Assembly: GCA_026708645.1 (NCBI GenBank)
Contig: JAPOUM010000044.1
Coordinates: forward strand, 1-64,000
Direction: 5' to 3'
DNA: 64,000 nucleotides
From: Acidimicrobiaceae bacterium
GTDB lineage: Bacteria > Actinomycetota > Acidimicrobiia > Acidimicrobiales > Aldehydirespiratoraceae
Below, in pieces: positions 52,372 through 60,271 of the stretch; positions within the stretch are counted from its first letter, which is position 1, and every line of letters starts with the position of its first letter. A program made the position numbers and the translations under genes. Below the pieces are notes generated by a model. That model saw only the letters and a list, made by a program, of their open reading frames with translations, was not told the origin of the DNA and did not search any database.

Positions 52372-53913
52372 ATGGTTTCTGTACTCGCCTCCACCCGTCG
52401 AGTGTTCAGATCGCGTCGTCGCGGCGCCCCCGACGACAGAGCCGCGTCAGCAGCAGGAACCGGCAGCGGCGCGGATGAGGACGCTGCTCTGGTCGCTGAT
52501 CTGGTCGAGGCTCTGGGCGCCGAGCGGGTGCGCGCCGACACCGCGGCGCGTTACCTGGCGTCGCATGACGCGTCCATCTACCGTGAAGGCAACGCCGGGC
52601 CGCTCTGCCTGCCCGAGTCCACCGAGGAGGTGGTGGCCTGCGTGCAGGCGGCGATCCGCCACGGTCGCGCCGTGTCGCCCCGGGGCGCCGGCACCGGCCT
52701 CGCCGGCGGCGCCGCGCCGCTGGGGCGTCCGGTGGTGGTGTCCACCACCCGGATGAACAAGCTGCTGTCGGTCGATCTCGACAACGGCGCAGCCTGGGTG
52801 CAGCCCGGCATCGTCAACCTCGATCTGAGCCGGGCGCTGGCGCCTTACGGGGTTCACTTCGCGCCGGATCCGTCGAGTCAGGCCGCCTGCACCATCGGCG
52901 GCAACGTGGCCAACAACTCGGGCGGCCCCCACTGCCTGGCCTACGGCGTGACCAGCGCGCATGTGCTGGCTGTGGAAGTGGTGCTGTCGGACGCCTCGGT
53001 GGTGACTCTGGGCGACTTGACTGCGGAACCCGCCGGTTATGACCTGCGCGGGGCTTTCGTGGGCTCCGAAGGCATGTGCGGCGTGGCTGCCGCCGTGGCG
53101 GTGCGTCTCACGCCGAACCCGCCGGCGGTGCGCACCATGATGCTGGCATTCGACGACGTGTCGGACGCTGCGGCCACTGTCAGTGCCATCATCGCAGCCG
53201 GGATCGTGCCCGCCGCGATCGAGATGATGGATCAGCGCTGCGTCTCCGCTGTGGAGGATTTCGCTCAGGCCGGCTACCCCAAAGACGCCGCCGCGGTGCT
53301 GCTCGTCGAGGTGGACGGCCCTCCCGGCGGCGTGGCCATCGCCGGCGAGAGAGTCTCCGACATAGCCGAAGCCAACCAGGCGTCGATAGTGCGCACGGCC
53401 GCCGACGACGACGAGCGGGCCCGTCTGTGGAAGGGCCGCAAGAGCGCTTTCGGAGCGGTGGCCAACGTGATGCCCGACTACTACCTGCACGACACGGTGG
53501 TGCCGCGCACTCGGCTGGTGGAGGTGCTGGAGCGGATCTATGAGATCGTCGACCGCCACGACCTGATCGTTCTCAACGTGTTCCATGCCGGCGACGGCAA
53601 CCTGCATCCGCTGCTGGCATACGACTCGCGTGTGCCCGGAGTGCGCGAGCGGGTGCATGCCGCGGGCCGCGAGATCATCGAGATGTCGCTGGACATGGGC
53701 GGCGCCCTCACCGGCGAGCACGGCATCGGAGTCGAGAAACGCGACTACATGAACCGCATGTTCAGCGCGGTCGACCTGGAGCAGCAGAGCCTGCTGCGGT
53801 CGTCGTTCGACCCGTATTGCCGTATGAACCCCGGCAAAGTGCTGCCCAGTTCTCACAGCTGCTCGGACATCAGCGCTCTGCGGGCCTCGGACGCTTCGGG
53901 AGTGTGGGGCTGA
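52372..53913 (+). CDS. glcD: FAD-linked oxidase, glycolate oxidase subunit GlcD-like
   Basis: A 513-residue flavoprotein of the FAD_binding_4 / FAD-oxidase_C type, probably oxidising glycolate or another 2-hydroxy acid. The FAD pocket shows SPRGAGTGLAGGAAPLG and CTIGGNVANNSGGPHCLAYG. The C-terminal domain has VFHAGDGNLHPL and the late motif LTGEHGIGVEKR. ATG 52372 has TAGGGT (52359-52364) 7 nt upstream. It is first of a three-gene set with GlcE-like and GlcF-like genes, matching the subunit make-up of glycolate oxidase. Confidence 0.9.
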   Translation: MVSVLASTRRVFRSRRRGAPDDRAASAAGTGSGADEDAALVADLVEALGAERVRADTAARYLASHDASIYREGNAGPLCLPESTEEVVACVQAAIRHGRAVSPRGAGTGLAGGAAPLGRPVVVSTTRMNKLLSVDLDNGAAWVQPGIVNLDLSRALAPYGVHFAPDPSSQAACTIGGNVANNSGGPHCLAYGVTSAHVLAVEVVLSDASVVTLGDLTAEPAGYDLRGAFVGSEGMCGVAAAVAVRLTPNPPAVRTMMLAFDDVSDAAATVSAIIAAGIVPAAIEMMDQRCVSAVEDFAQAGYPKDAAAVLLVEVDGPPGGVAIAGERVSDIAEANQASIVRTAADDDERARLWKGRKSAFGAVANVMPDYYLHDTVVPRTRLVEVLERIYEIVDRHDLIVLNVFHAGDGNLHPLLAYDSRVPGVRERVHAAGREIIEMSLDMGGALTGEHGIGVEKRDYMNRMFSAVDLEQQSLLRSSFDPYCRMNPGKVLPSSHSCSDISALRASDASGVWG

Positions 53914-53917
53914 GCCG

Positions 53918-54922
53918 GTGACGGACTCGACGGTTTCGACAGTCTCAATGGTCTCGACCGGCTCGACCGGCTCGACGGACTACGACTCTGCGCTGCGGGC
54001 CTTCGCGGCCGAGATCGGGCCCGACGAGCCGGTGTGCGTGCGCGGCGGGGCCACCCGCTGGCGTCTGGGAGGCGAGCCCGCGGCGGGCGCCCGCGAGGTG
54101 AGAGCCCCCGTCGGCGTGGTGGCGTTCGAGCCTGCGGAGATGACGGTGCGGGTCCGTGCCGGGACCACGGTCAGCGAACTGCACCGAGAGCTCGCATCCG
54201 CCGGGCAGCGCACGGCCCTGCCCGAACGCGACGGCGGCACGGTCGGCGGAGCTTTGATGGCCGGCGAGTCGAGCATCGCCCGACTGGGTCGCGGCCCGGT
54301 CCGTGAAGCGTTGCTGCAGGCTCGCTACGTGTGCGCCGACGGCCGGATCGCCAGCGGCGGCGCGGGCACCGTCAAGAACGTCAGCGGTTTCGATCTGTGC
54401 CGGCTGTTGGTGGGCTCGCTGGGCACGCTCGGGCTGCTGGGCGAGGCGTTGCTGCGCACTTTCCCGGCCCCCGAGATCGAGCGTTGGGTGCATCTTTCTG
54501 GTGCTGATCCGGGCACGGCGCAAGCGTGTCGCACTGCCGCGTCGGTGCTGTGGGACGGCAGCGGCGTGTGGGCGCTGCTCAGCGGCTATGAGCCCGATGT
54601 GGACGAGGATCTGAGCCGCTTGAGCGGCTGCAGCGACGCTGCGGGCCCGCCGGAGTTGCCGCCGCATCGCTGGATCTGCACGCCGGCTGAGGCGGCCGGC
54701 TTCGTCGAGCACGCGGCTTCAGTCGGCGCCGACTTCGACGGGCGCGACGCCTCTGCCGGGCGTTTCGTCGCCGAGATCGGAGTGGGGGTGGTGCATGCGT
54801 CGGCGCCTCAGCCCCAGCGCACGGTCGCGCCGGGCGTGGAGGAACTGAACCGTCGCTTCAAGCAGCGTTTCGACCCCTCCGGCCGTTTGAACCCCGGACG
54901 CGATCCTCTGAGAAAGAACTGA
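53918..54922 (+). CDS. glcE: FAD-binding glycolate oxidase subunit GlcE-like
   Basis: A 334-residue second FAD_binding_4 subunit, lacking the large C-terminal domain of GlcD as usual. Seen: ERDGGTVGGALMAG and GAGTVKNVSGFDLCRLLVGSLG, then a C-terminus ending FDPSGRLNPGRD as in D-lactate/glycolate oxidase subunits. GTG 53918 is 5 nt after the glcD stop. The first 22 residues are an unusual Ser/Thr/Val/Gly repeat coded by a 9-bp TCGAC-containing unit and are unlikely to be part of the fold. Confidence 0.85.
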   Translation: MTDSTVSTVSMVSTGSTGSTDYDSALRAFAAEIGPDEPVCVRGGATRWRLGGEPAAGAREVRAPVGVVAFEPAEMTVRVRAGTTVSELHRELASAGQRTALPERDGGTVGGALMAGESSIARLGRGPVREALLQARYVCADGRIASGGAGTVKNVSGFDLCRLLVGSLGTLGLLGEALLRTFPAPEIERWVHLSGADPGTAQACRTAASVLWDGSGVWALLSGYEPDVDEDLSRLSGCSDAAGPPELPPHRWICTPAEAAGFVEHAASVGADFDGRDASAGRFVAEIGVGVVHASAPQPQRTVAPGVEELNRRFKQRFDPSGRLNPGRDPLRKN

Positions 54923-55117
54923 TGGCGACGAACTGATGGCGACGACCACGACGGCGATAAAAAAGAAGACGACGACGGCGATGATGACGCTGGTGGGGAA
55001 GACGATGACGATGTCGACGCCGACGAAGCTGGCGGCGGCTGTTGCGCTTACGGCTGCGAAGGTCGTTGTGCCCGCGTGCGCCTGCTGCGGCACCCGTGTC
55101 TGCTGTTGGAGTCGGTG
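54923..55117. other. 195-bp repetitive spacer inside the glc gene set
   Basis: Between glcE and glcF is a GAC/GAT/GGC-rich stretch with AACTGATGGCGACG repeated at once after the glcE stop, then many GACGATGACG-type units. No gene is supported here. Frames through it give only simple-sequence protein. Confidence 0.6.
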
Positions 55118-56359
55118 ATGGACCTCGGCTTGGACACCGACGAACTGGCTTCCTGCGTCTCGTGCGGGCTGTGTCTGCCGCATTGCCCGACGTTCGTGAT
55201 CACCGGCAGCGACACCGAGTCTCCCCGTGGCCGCATCGCGCTGATGCGGGCCGTGCAGGACAAGGACGCGCCGGTCACCGACGAAGTGATCCGCTCCATG
55301 GAAACCTGCGTGCAATGCCGCGGCTGCGAGACCGCCTGCCCGAGCGCCGTGCCTTTCGGGCGCCTGATGGAAGGCACACGGGCCGCTTTGGCCGAGACGG
55401 GACGGATCACGCCGCGCTGGCAGCGCTGGGCTCTGGCGATGCTGCGCCACCGCCGTCTGGTGCTGGCCGGATCGACGCTGCTGGCGGTGGCTGTGCGGCT
55501 GCGTCTGGTGCCTGTTCGCCGTCTCGGTCTGCCGGCGAGGATGCCGCTGCGGCGCCCTCCTTTGCGAGCTTCCGGCAGCGACGTCTGGCTTTTTACGGGC
55601 TGTGTCATGGACGCCTGGCAAAGAGACGTGCATCTGGCGGTTCAGCGGGTGCTGGAAGCCGCCGGGGCGGGTGTGGAACCCACCGGCGCCGCAGCGCCGT
55701 GTTGCGGGGCTCTGCACATCCACGCGGGTCTGGAGTCCGACACCAAGGAGATGGCCCGCCAGGTGATGGCCGGACTCTCCGCGGACGACCGCCCCATTCT
55801 GGTGGACTCGGCCGGTTGCGGCGCGGTGCTCAAAGATTACGGGCATCTGCTCGGCAGCGACGAAGCGCGGGCGTTCTCGGAGCGTGTCTACGACGTGCAT
55901 GAATGGCTGGCCGGGCGTCTCGACGAACTGCAGGCGAACCGAGCGGTTCAGCCGCTGCCGGTGACTGTGGCCGTGCAGGATCCCTGCCATCTGCGCCATG
56001 TGCAGCGCGCCCATCAGCCGGTGCCCGAAGTGCTGCGCCCCTTCGTGGCTGAGGTCGTCAAACTCGACGACGACGGTCTGTGCTGCGGCGCAGGCGGGGC
56101 CTATTCGATGATGGAGCGCGAACTTTCGCAGGCGATACGCGAGCGAAAGACCGCGTCAGTGGCCCGCTCCGGGGCTTCTGTCGTGGCCAGCGCCAACCCT
56201 GGGTGTTCGCTGCATCTGGCCGCTGCTGGGCTCGATGTGCGCCATCCGATGGAGCTGATCGACGAGGCTCTCGCGGCGGATGGTGCGACGGCCGGCGCTC
56301 AGGCGAAACCGAACACCGGCGGGAGCACCACGATCACCACCGCCAGCCAGACCGCGTAG
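55118..56359 (+). CDS. glcF: Iron-sulfur subunit GlcF-like of glycolate oxidase
   Basis: A 413-residue heterodisulfide-reductase-type iron-sulfur protein that passes electrons from the flavin subunits. Two 4Fe-4S motifs lie near the N-terminus: CVSCGLCLPHCP and CVQCRGCETACP. Two CCG-domain motifs follow: APCCGALHIHAG and LCCGAGGAYSM. ATG 55118 is chosen because GGAG ends 6 nt upstream; the frame extends 42 bp further to a GTG. The last 61 bp overlap the converging membrane-protein gene, and the C-terminal 20 residues (Gly/Ser/Thr-rich) look non-conserved. Confidence 0.9.
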   Translation: MDLGLDTDELASCVSCGLCLPHCPTFVITGSDTESPRGRIALMRAVQDKDAPVTDEVIRSMETCVQCRGCETACPSAVPFGRLMEGTRAALAETGRITPRWQRWALAMLRHRRLVLAGSTLLAVAVRLRLVPVRRLGLPARMPLRRPPLRASGSDVWLFTGCVMDAWQRDVHLAVQRVLEAAGAGVEPTGAAAPCCGALHIHAGLESDTKEMARQVMAGLSADDRPILVDSAGCGAVLKDYGHLLGSDEARAFSERVYDVHEWLAGRLDELQANRAVQPLPVTVAVQDPCHLRHVQRAHQPVPEVLRPFVAEVVKLDDDGLCCGAGGAYSMMERELSQAIRERKTASVARSGASVVASANPGCSLHLAAAGLDVRHPMELIDEALAADGATAGAQAKPNTGGSTTITTASQTA

Positions 56360-57672
56360 ACATTCGCATAGTCGGCCTGCCAGCGCTCCAGTCGCTCGAA
56401 GCTGACCCGGCCCCGCAGAAAACCGACATACAGCCAAGCTGCGCCGGCCAGGTTGACCAGCAGCACCAGATTGATGCCCAAAGCCGCGAACCGGTTGGGT
56501 GTGGCCCCGAACTCCGACAGTCGGTCGACCATGGCGCTCAGCACGAAAAGGTCTGCCAGAAGCGCCGCTATCACCAGAGCTGTCTGCGCCACGTCGAAAA
56601 TGTTCGGGCCGGCTTGCGGATCGCGCGCCGCCACCGAATAAAGCACCAGAGCCGCCACCACCAACAGCAGCACGTCGAAGATGATCAACAGGGTGCGGCT
56701 GGCTTCGATGCCTCCGCCTGAGATGATCGCCGCGGCAAGGAATGAGAGCATCAGCACGGTGAACATCGGTGTGAAGAGCCTTGTCAGCACCGGCGCCAGC
56801 CTCTCGAGGACGCCTTTGCGGGTGTCGGCCAGCCAGCCGGCTACCACCACTGAGCCCGCTGCTGCAGCGGGCGTGATCCAAAACCCGATCAGTTCTACGA
56901 CGTCGGCGCCGATGATGGTGAAAACTGCGGCCGCGAGGCCCGTCAACACCGTTCCGCCGATGGCGATCATTCCGTAGTAGATGCCCCATTCGCCGGTGAA
57001 GCGCACGAAATCGAGGCGCTTTTTGTGGTTGCGCCAGTCGCCGCCGCAGTGGGCTGCGCCCACCGCCAACCACATGAGCACAGGCAGATGCAATGCTGCA
57101 AGCAGAAGCGTGTCGCCGGATTCGTCTCCGTCGAACGGATAAAGGTTGATGATTGCTGCTGATGCCGCGAAAACCGCTGCTAGCCGGACTGTCCAGCGTG
57201 CGCTGAGACCGTGCGACCAAGCGAAATATCCGGCCAGGAACGGCAGCACCAGCAAGCTGAGGTTGCGTCCGTAGAAGTCGCCTTGGTACTCGAACGACAT
57301 CCCGAACAGTGCGGGCGCTCGTGACGCCATCCCAGCGCCGCAAGCCAAGATGCCCATCGTCATGAACTCGTCTGTGGCGGCCGACTGCTCCACGGCGATT
57401 ATCGAGCGTCGGCTCGACGGTTGCGGCGGCGGCGCGGGATCGGCTCTGGGGCTTGCGGAGTCCGCTGTTTCGAGTCGGTCGATGACCTTCAAGGCTTCTT
57501 GGTAGGCACCGATTCGCTTGGCAGCCACCAAAAACGCTTCTGAAGGTTCCAGACCCAGATCGGCGAGAGTGTCCAACTGGCGGCGCAGAGCGCTTTCCAA
57601 GTGGCTGCTCTGGGAGTGCAGCAGCCAGGATCGGATCAGGGCTTCAAGCCGCTCGTCGCCGTTTTCGTTAAT
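56299..57672 (-). CDS. Multi-spanning membrane protein with N-terminal permease-prefix-like domain
   Basis: About 457 residues. The N-terminal 60-70 residues are a small helical soluble domain with LESALRRQLDTLADLGLEP and SEAFLVAAKRIG, like the permease prefix domain found before bacterial membrane proteins. After a Pro/Ser linker, ten to twelve hydrophobic helices follow. Function unknown. The first NTG is TTG 57600, which would cut the prefix domain. The frame stays open 24 more codons to ATT 57672, encoding INENGDERLEALIRSWLLH, directly after an in-frame TAA. TAATTT ends 6 nt before this ATT, the same spacing as other leaderless genes here, so I prefer ATT 57672. It overlaps glcF by 61 bp tail to tail. 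Confidence 0.65.
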   Translation of the reverse strand: MNENGDERLEALIRSWLLHSQSSHLESALRRQLDTLADLGLEPSEAFLVAAKRIGAYQEALKVIDRLETADSASPRADPAPPPQPSSRRSIIAVEQSAATDEFMTMGILACGAGMASRAPALFGMSFEYQGDFYGRNLSLLVLPFLAGYFAWSHGLSARWTVRLAAVFAASAAIINLYPFDGDESGDTLLLAALHLPVLMWLAVGAAHCGGDWRNHKKRLDFVRFTGEWGIYYGMIAIGGTVLTGLAAAVFTIIGADVVELIGFWITPAAAAGSVVVAGWLADTRKGVLERLAPVLTRLFTPMFTVLMLSFLAAAIISGGGIEASRTLLIIFDVLLLVVAALVLYSVAARDPQAGPNIFDVAQTALVIAALLADLFVLSAMVDRLSEFGATPNRFAALGINLVLLVNLAGAAWLYVGFLRGRVSFERLERWQADYANVYAVWLAVVIVVLPPVFGFA

Positions 57673-57713
57673 GAAGGCAAATTACCAGATCCTGACACCC
57701 CACCGCCGAGCAG

Positions 57714-58091
57714 TTACTGCGGCCAGCGAGAAGTCCTTGAATCTCGATAGTGCGGCCCGTGACGGTCGCGTCGATCGGGAACGACCGCAATGCAGATCGG
57801 GTGCTGTCGAACCCACAAAATGATCTCCCTGTAGGCGTTTGTGACCGCCTCCGTATCGACCTTCAAGAAGAAGGTGTCAGGAACACTGCTGTTCACCCAG
57901 TCAACGAGAGCGTCCTCAGAGGCGCCGGCGCGCAACTCGGAGCGGACCCGGTCGATGCTGAAAACGCTGCCTTGCTGGTGATGGTGAAGCAGGCACTTCC
58001 AGAAGCCTGGACATATCTCGAAGGAGTAGTAGAAGTTCTTGGCGGTGATGAAGACATCGGAGTCCACGAGGTAGAACTCTTTGGAGGTCAC
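57714..58091 (-). pseudogene. DUF4411 (PIN-like) toxin-type gene, 3' truncated
   Basis: The first 105 residues follow the DUF4411 pattern: FYLVDSDVFITAKNFYYSF, CPGFWKCLLHHHQQG and SIDRVRSEL. Acidic residues of the PIN-type active site (VDSD) are at the start. The end (PDRRDRHGPHYRDSRTSRW) is unlike the family, which normally runs about 40 residues further with more acidic residues, so the gene is probably broken. Its ATG overlaps the upstream ImmA-like stop by 4 nt, the usual gene pair order. A nuclease toxin role is inferred from the family. Confidence 0.65.
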
Positions 58092-58372
58092 GGGAGGCCG
58101 ATCCCGATCCGTTGCGCATACTTCTGGAACGCTCCGCCTTGCAACCCCGTGAGGTCGTAGGCCTCCTTGAAGCCGATCCGTCCCTCGAATGCGGCGTGCA
58201 GCACATGCTTCGCGAACAACTCGCCGACCCGAGTGTTCTGATTGTTGTAGAAATCGCCTCCGCCTCCCGAGGCGCCGCGTTTGTGAGCCTGGCTTACGTG
58301 TTGCCTGTAGAAGTCAACAAATTCACTGCGGTCCACGAGCCCGAGATCGAGGGCGCGGCGTGCAGCCACCAC
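58088..58372 (-). pseudogene. C-terminal remnant of an XRE/ImmA-IrrE-type partner gene
   Basis: Ninety-four residues matching in style the C-terminal end of ImmA/IrrE-family proteins that accompany DUF4411: GGDFYNNQNTRVGELFAKHV, HAAFEGRIGFKEAYDLTGL and FQKYAQRIG. The helix-turn-helix and the HExxH metallopeptidase region that should precede are missing. The upstream DNA is occupied by an unrelated small gene 10 bp away. Hence a 5'-truncated remnant. It overlaps the DUF4411 start by 4 nt. Confidence 0.65.
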
Positions 58373-58381
58373 GCTCAGATG

Positions 58382-58615
58382 TCAGGCGGCGCCGGGTGGC
58401 TGTGGAGCGTCCGCGGCATTCGCTTCGGGCCCTGGGTCGTTGGGCATTCCGATGCGGAGGTAGCCCTCGATGCGGGCCAGTCGTTCCTTCACCTCAGACA
58501 GACGGTCGCGGAGTTTGTCGGTGGTGCGTTGTTGGTGCCAGATGACCGTGAGCACGGCGAGCACGACGGTGACGATCTGCGAGACGGTGTTGAGATCCAC
58601 GACCTGAGCATACAT
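58382..58615 (-). CDS. Small membrane protein of the RLARIEG family
   Basis: A 77-residue protein of unknown function. One membrane helix (about residues 6-25, LNTVSQIVTVVLAVLTVIW) is followed by a charged helix with DKLRDRLSEVKERLARIEGY and a Pro/Ala-rich tail. The segment ERLARIEGYLRIG is nearly the same as ERLARIEGHLGIG in the coiled-coil protein at 12955-13407, which also has one N-terminal membrane helix. ATG 58615 sits in AT-richer DNA with TACGAT just upstream. Its position against the truncated ImmA-like gene marks a recombination junction. Confidence 0.6.
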   Translation of the reverse strand: MYAQVVDLNTVSQIVTVVLAVLTVIWHQQRTTDKLRDRLSEVKERLARIEGYLRIGMPNDPGPEANAADAPQPPGAA

Positions 58616-58639
58616 CGTAGTAACTCAGAAAGCAACTAT

Positions 58640-58912
58640 TTACATGAAACGGTCGCTGAACGCGCTCGTTGCTCCCAGCGCGTAAACATAGGCGAGCAGA
58701 TCCTCAGCGGTGATGGCGGCACCGAGCCTGTCGCTGAGAGCCGCAAGCAGTCCGTCGGCAACATTGGGCTCGCCACCGCCTGCGTCCCGATGAAGCGGCA
58801 TGACATTCTTGGCGCCACGCCCCGAGAAGTGGTCAAGGTCCGGCACGTAGGGCGTGGCCGTGCGCACCGGACCCTGGCCGAGTTTCGTGGAAGTCAGCGT
58901 CGTGAGAAACAC
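58640..58912 (-). pseudogene. C-terminal remnant resembling a type ISP restriction-modification enzyme
   Basis: A 90-residue open frame containing LTTLTSTKLGQGPVRTATPY, VPDLDHFSGRGAKNVMPLHR and ITAEDLLAYVYALGATSAF. I recall this order (beta segment, RGxKxVxPLxRD, TAEDLxAYxYAL) from the C-termini of very large type ISP (LlaBIII-like) or related helicase-methylase enzymes. Everything N-terminal is absent; upstream DNA gives no matching frame. The identification rests on memory of motifs and is moderate. Confidence 0.5.
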
Positions 58913-59099
58913 CTGCCTCGGCGCCCTGACGTGCAGAGTGTTCCAGCGTGTCGGTCAACAGGATTTGCATGGCGCCGTCGCCTGCGCCGGCAGCGTCGAG
59001 GTCGAGAGCGCCTGCATCAGCTCCGCCCAATCTGGCTTCGGGCAGCAGGCGTCGCCTCATCCTAGGATCGTGAGGCAGTCGGCAGGGGGCACTGCTGCT

Positions 59100-59417
59100 C
59101 TAGCAGTCCACGGCTTCTCGGAGAGCCGCGCAGGCTTCGGCTAGGCGAACCGGCCCCAAGGTGCAGATCAGAGTCACTAGGTTCGCCTTGGGCACGACCC
59201 TCAGGTTGTCGAAGCTCGCCGCGCAGTCTGCGGGCATTCCGTCATCGGGACCGAGCGGCAACTCGGTGGGGATATCTCGGACTGTCCGAGTGACCGGAAC
59301 TGCGAGGACGCTGTTGAGCACTGGTATCGCGGCAGAACGGCTCATGACGAGGAACGGGCGCCGGCCGATGTCCTCCAGCTCGGTCCACCACACTTGACCG
59401 CGTCGGGGCGCCGTCAC
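59100..59417 (-). CDS. MazF/PemK-family toxin (endoribonuclease type)
   Basis: A 105-residue small beta-barrel toxin of the MazF/PemK family, whose members cut mRNA. Seen: RRGQVWWTELEDIGRRPFLV at the start, AVPVTRTVRDIPTELPLG in the middle, and ASFDNLRVVPKANLV near the end. The usual barrel residues Arg and Ser/Thr are present in those strands. GTG 59417 overlaps the antitoxin stop by 4 nt (GTGA); an adjacent GTG at 59420 is the alternative. Length is normal and no lesion is visible, so the toxin may be active. Confidence 0.85.
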   Translation of the reverse strand: MTAPRRGQVWWTELEDIGRRPFLVMSRSAAIPVLNSVLAVPVTRTVRDIPTELPLGPDDGMPADCAASFDNLRVVPKANLVTLICTLGPVRLAEACAALREAVDC

Positions 59418-59668
59418 CACGGCTCTTCAAGAATCGCGTCGCGCAGCGATGCCAGTGCGGCTCGGCTCTCAGCTTCGGGCGGCGGCGTGCGCGTGTAGCC
59501 GTCGACGATGGCGCGATCGATGCTGCGTCTGTGTTCGAGTTCCGCTACAGCTTCAATGCCGGCGCGGACGACCGCAGCCCGACTCTTGTAGACGCCGCTC
59601 TCGACAAGTCTGTCGAGGCTGGCTAGCAACTCCGAAGGCAAGCGGACAGCGACCTGCTGGGTAGCCAT
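59414..59668 (-). CDS. Ribbon-helix-helix antitoxin (MazE-like)
   Basis: An 84-residue antitoxin. The N-terminal RHH DNA-binding fold shows QVAVRLPSELLASLDRLVES and YKSRAAVVRAGIEAV. The C-terminal part, which should wrap the toxin, ends ASLRDAILEEPW. ATG 59668 has TATATT (59680-59675) 6 nt upstream, indicating a leaderless mRNA. A perfect palindrome overlapping this promoter is a likely autoregulatory operator. Translationally coupled to the toxin. Confidence 0.85.
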   Translation of the reverse strand: MATQQVAVRLPSELLASLDRLVESGVYKSRAAVVRAGIEAVAELEHRRSIDRAIVDGYTRTPPPEAESRAALASLRDAILEEPW

Positions 59669-59676
59669 TGCCGTAA

Positions 59677-59693
59677 TATACCAATCTGGTATA
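59677..59693. promoter_or_regulatory. Palindromic operator over the toxin-antitoxin promoter
   Basis: TATACCA-ATC-TGGTATA is a perfect inverted repeat with 7-bp arms around 3 bp. It overlaps the -10 box TATATT (59680-59675, minus strand) and lies 9 bp before the antitoxin start codon, where RHH antitoxins usually bind. Confidence 0.7.
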
Positions 59694-60141
59694 CGAATCG
59701 GTACCTCACATGTCTTGCGTGGCCGTGATGGGCCGTGATGGCTGCGGTTCTAACGGCCTCACGGACGGTCAGTTGAGCTCCATCCAGCAGCGCAGTGCAG
59801 GTTCGGGGGCGTCCAGGGAGCGTTCAACCGTTTGAGATAGCTGTCTCGGATGTGGAGGAGAACCTTGTCGCGTGCCTCGGTGTGTAGTGGACATAGAGGT
59901 TGGTAGCAGCGTGTAGGGGGTGGGCTTCCTGTGTAAGTGTGGTGTTGCGAACAGCAACCGAACACGAACACAGGAGGCTTGATGTCGCACGCTAATGCAA
60001 GGTTGACGCCCGTTGGGAGGTTGTTGATGGTGCGTCGGGCGCTTGCGGAGCCCGCATGATTCGGCAGCGGCATGTGGGAGCCGACGCAGGCTTGCTTTCA
60101 CATGAAATAGCTGTCCGTAGAATGAATAGCACTGGATTGGG
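59694..60141. other. Gene-poor segment with insertion-sequence debris
   Basis: Apart from the transposase remnant at 59982, I see no supportable gene here. The segment is less GC-rich than its surroundings. Open frames on the minus strand have no recognisable motif. The base composition and the remnant suggest a former mobile-element insertion. Confidence 0.5.
59982..60059 (+). pseudogene. IS481-type transposase N-terminal remnant
   Basis: ATG 59982, preceded by AGGAGG at 59972-59977, opens a 25-codon frame that starts MSHANARLTPVGRLLMVRRA. This is the N-terminus typical of IS481-family transposases. A stop follows directly, and no helix-turn-helix or DDE domain comes after it. The element is therefore reduced to its first 26 codons and leader. 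Confidence 0.65.
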
Positions 60142-60169
60142 TTGACAACAGCGGCAGAGGTGGTATAGT
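60142..60169 (+). promoter_or_regulatory. Strong sigma-70-like promoter
   Basis: Perfect TTGACA (60142-60147) and TATAGT (60164-60169) are 16 bp apart. The start would be near 60176, giving a leader of about 96 nt before the coiled-coil gene at 60272. Confidence 0.75.
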
Positions 60170-60271
60170 GGGCGCAGCTGCGCATCGGGCGCCCGTGCCT
60201 GGTGCGGAAGCCTCGGTGCAGCCCTCGCGGCCACCCCCATCCCGGTCACACCAGACGGAAGGAGGTTCGCG

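Noticed and set aside
54719..56014. A 431-codon minus-strand open frame across glcE-glcF, with a run of Val/Phe/Ile
   Set aside because: It is antisense to conserved iron-sulfur motifs, and the hydrophobic run comes only from the GAC-repeat spacer.
58833..59060. Upstream extension of the type ISP-like remnant in another frame
   Set aside because: The 75-residue frame has no match in style to the expected enzyme region and is mostly Ala/Gly/Asp/His.
59769..60185. A 138-codon minus-strand frame in the gene-poor segment
   Set aside because: It runs across the transposase remnant and promoter on the other strand, has Pro/His/Cys-rich composition and no recognised motif.
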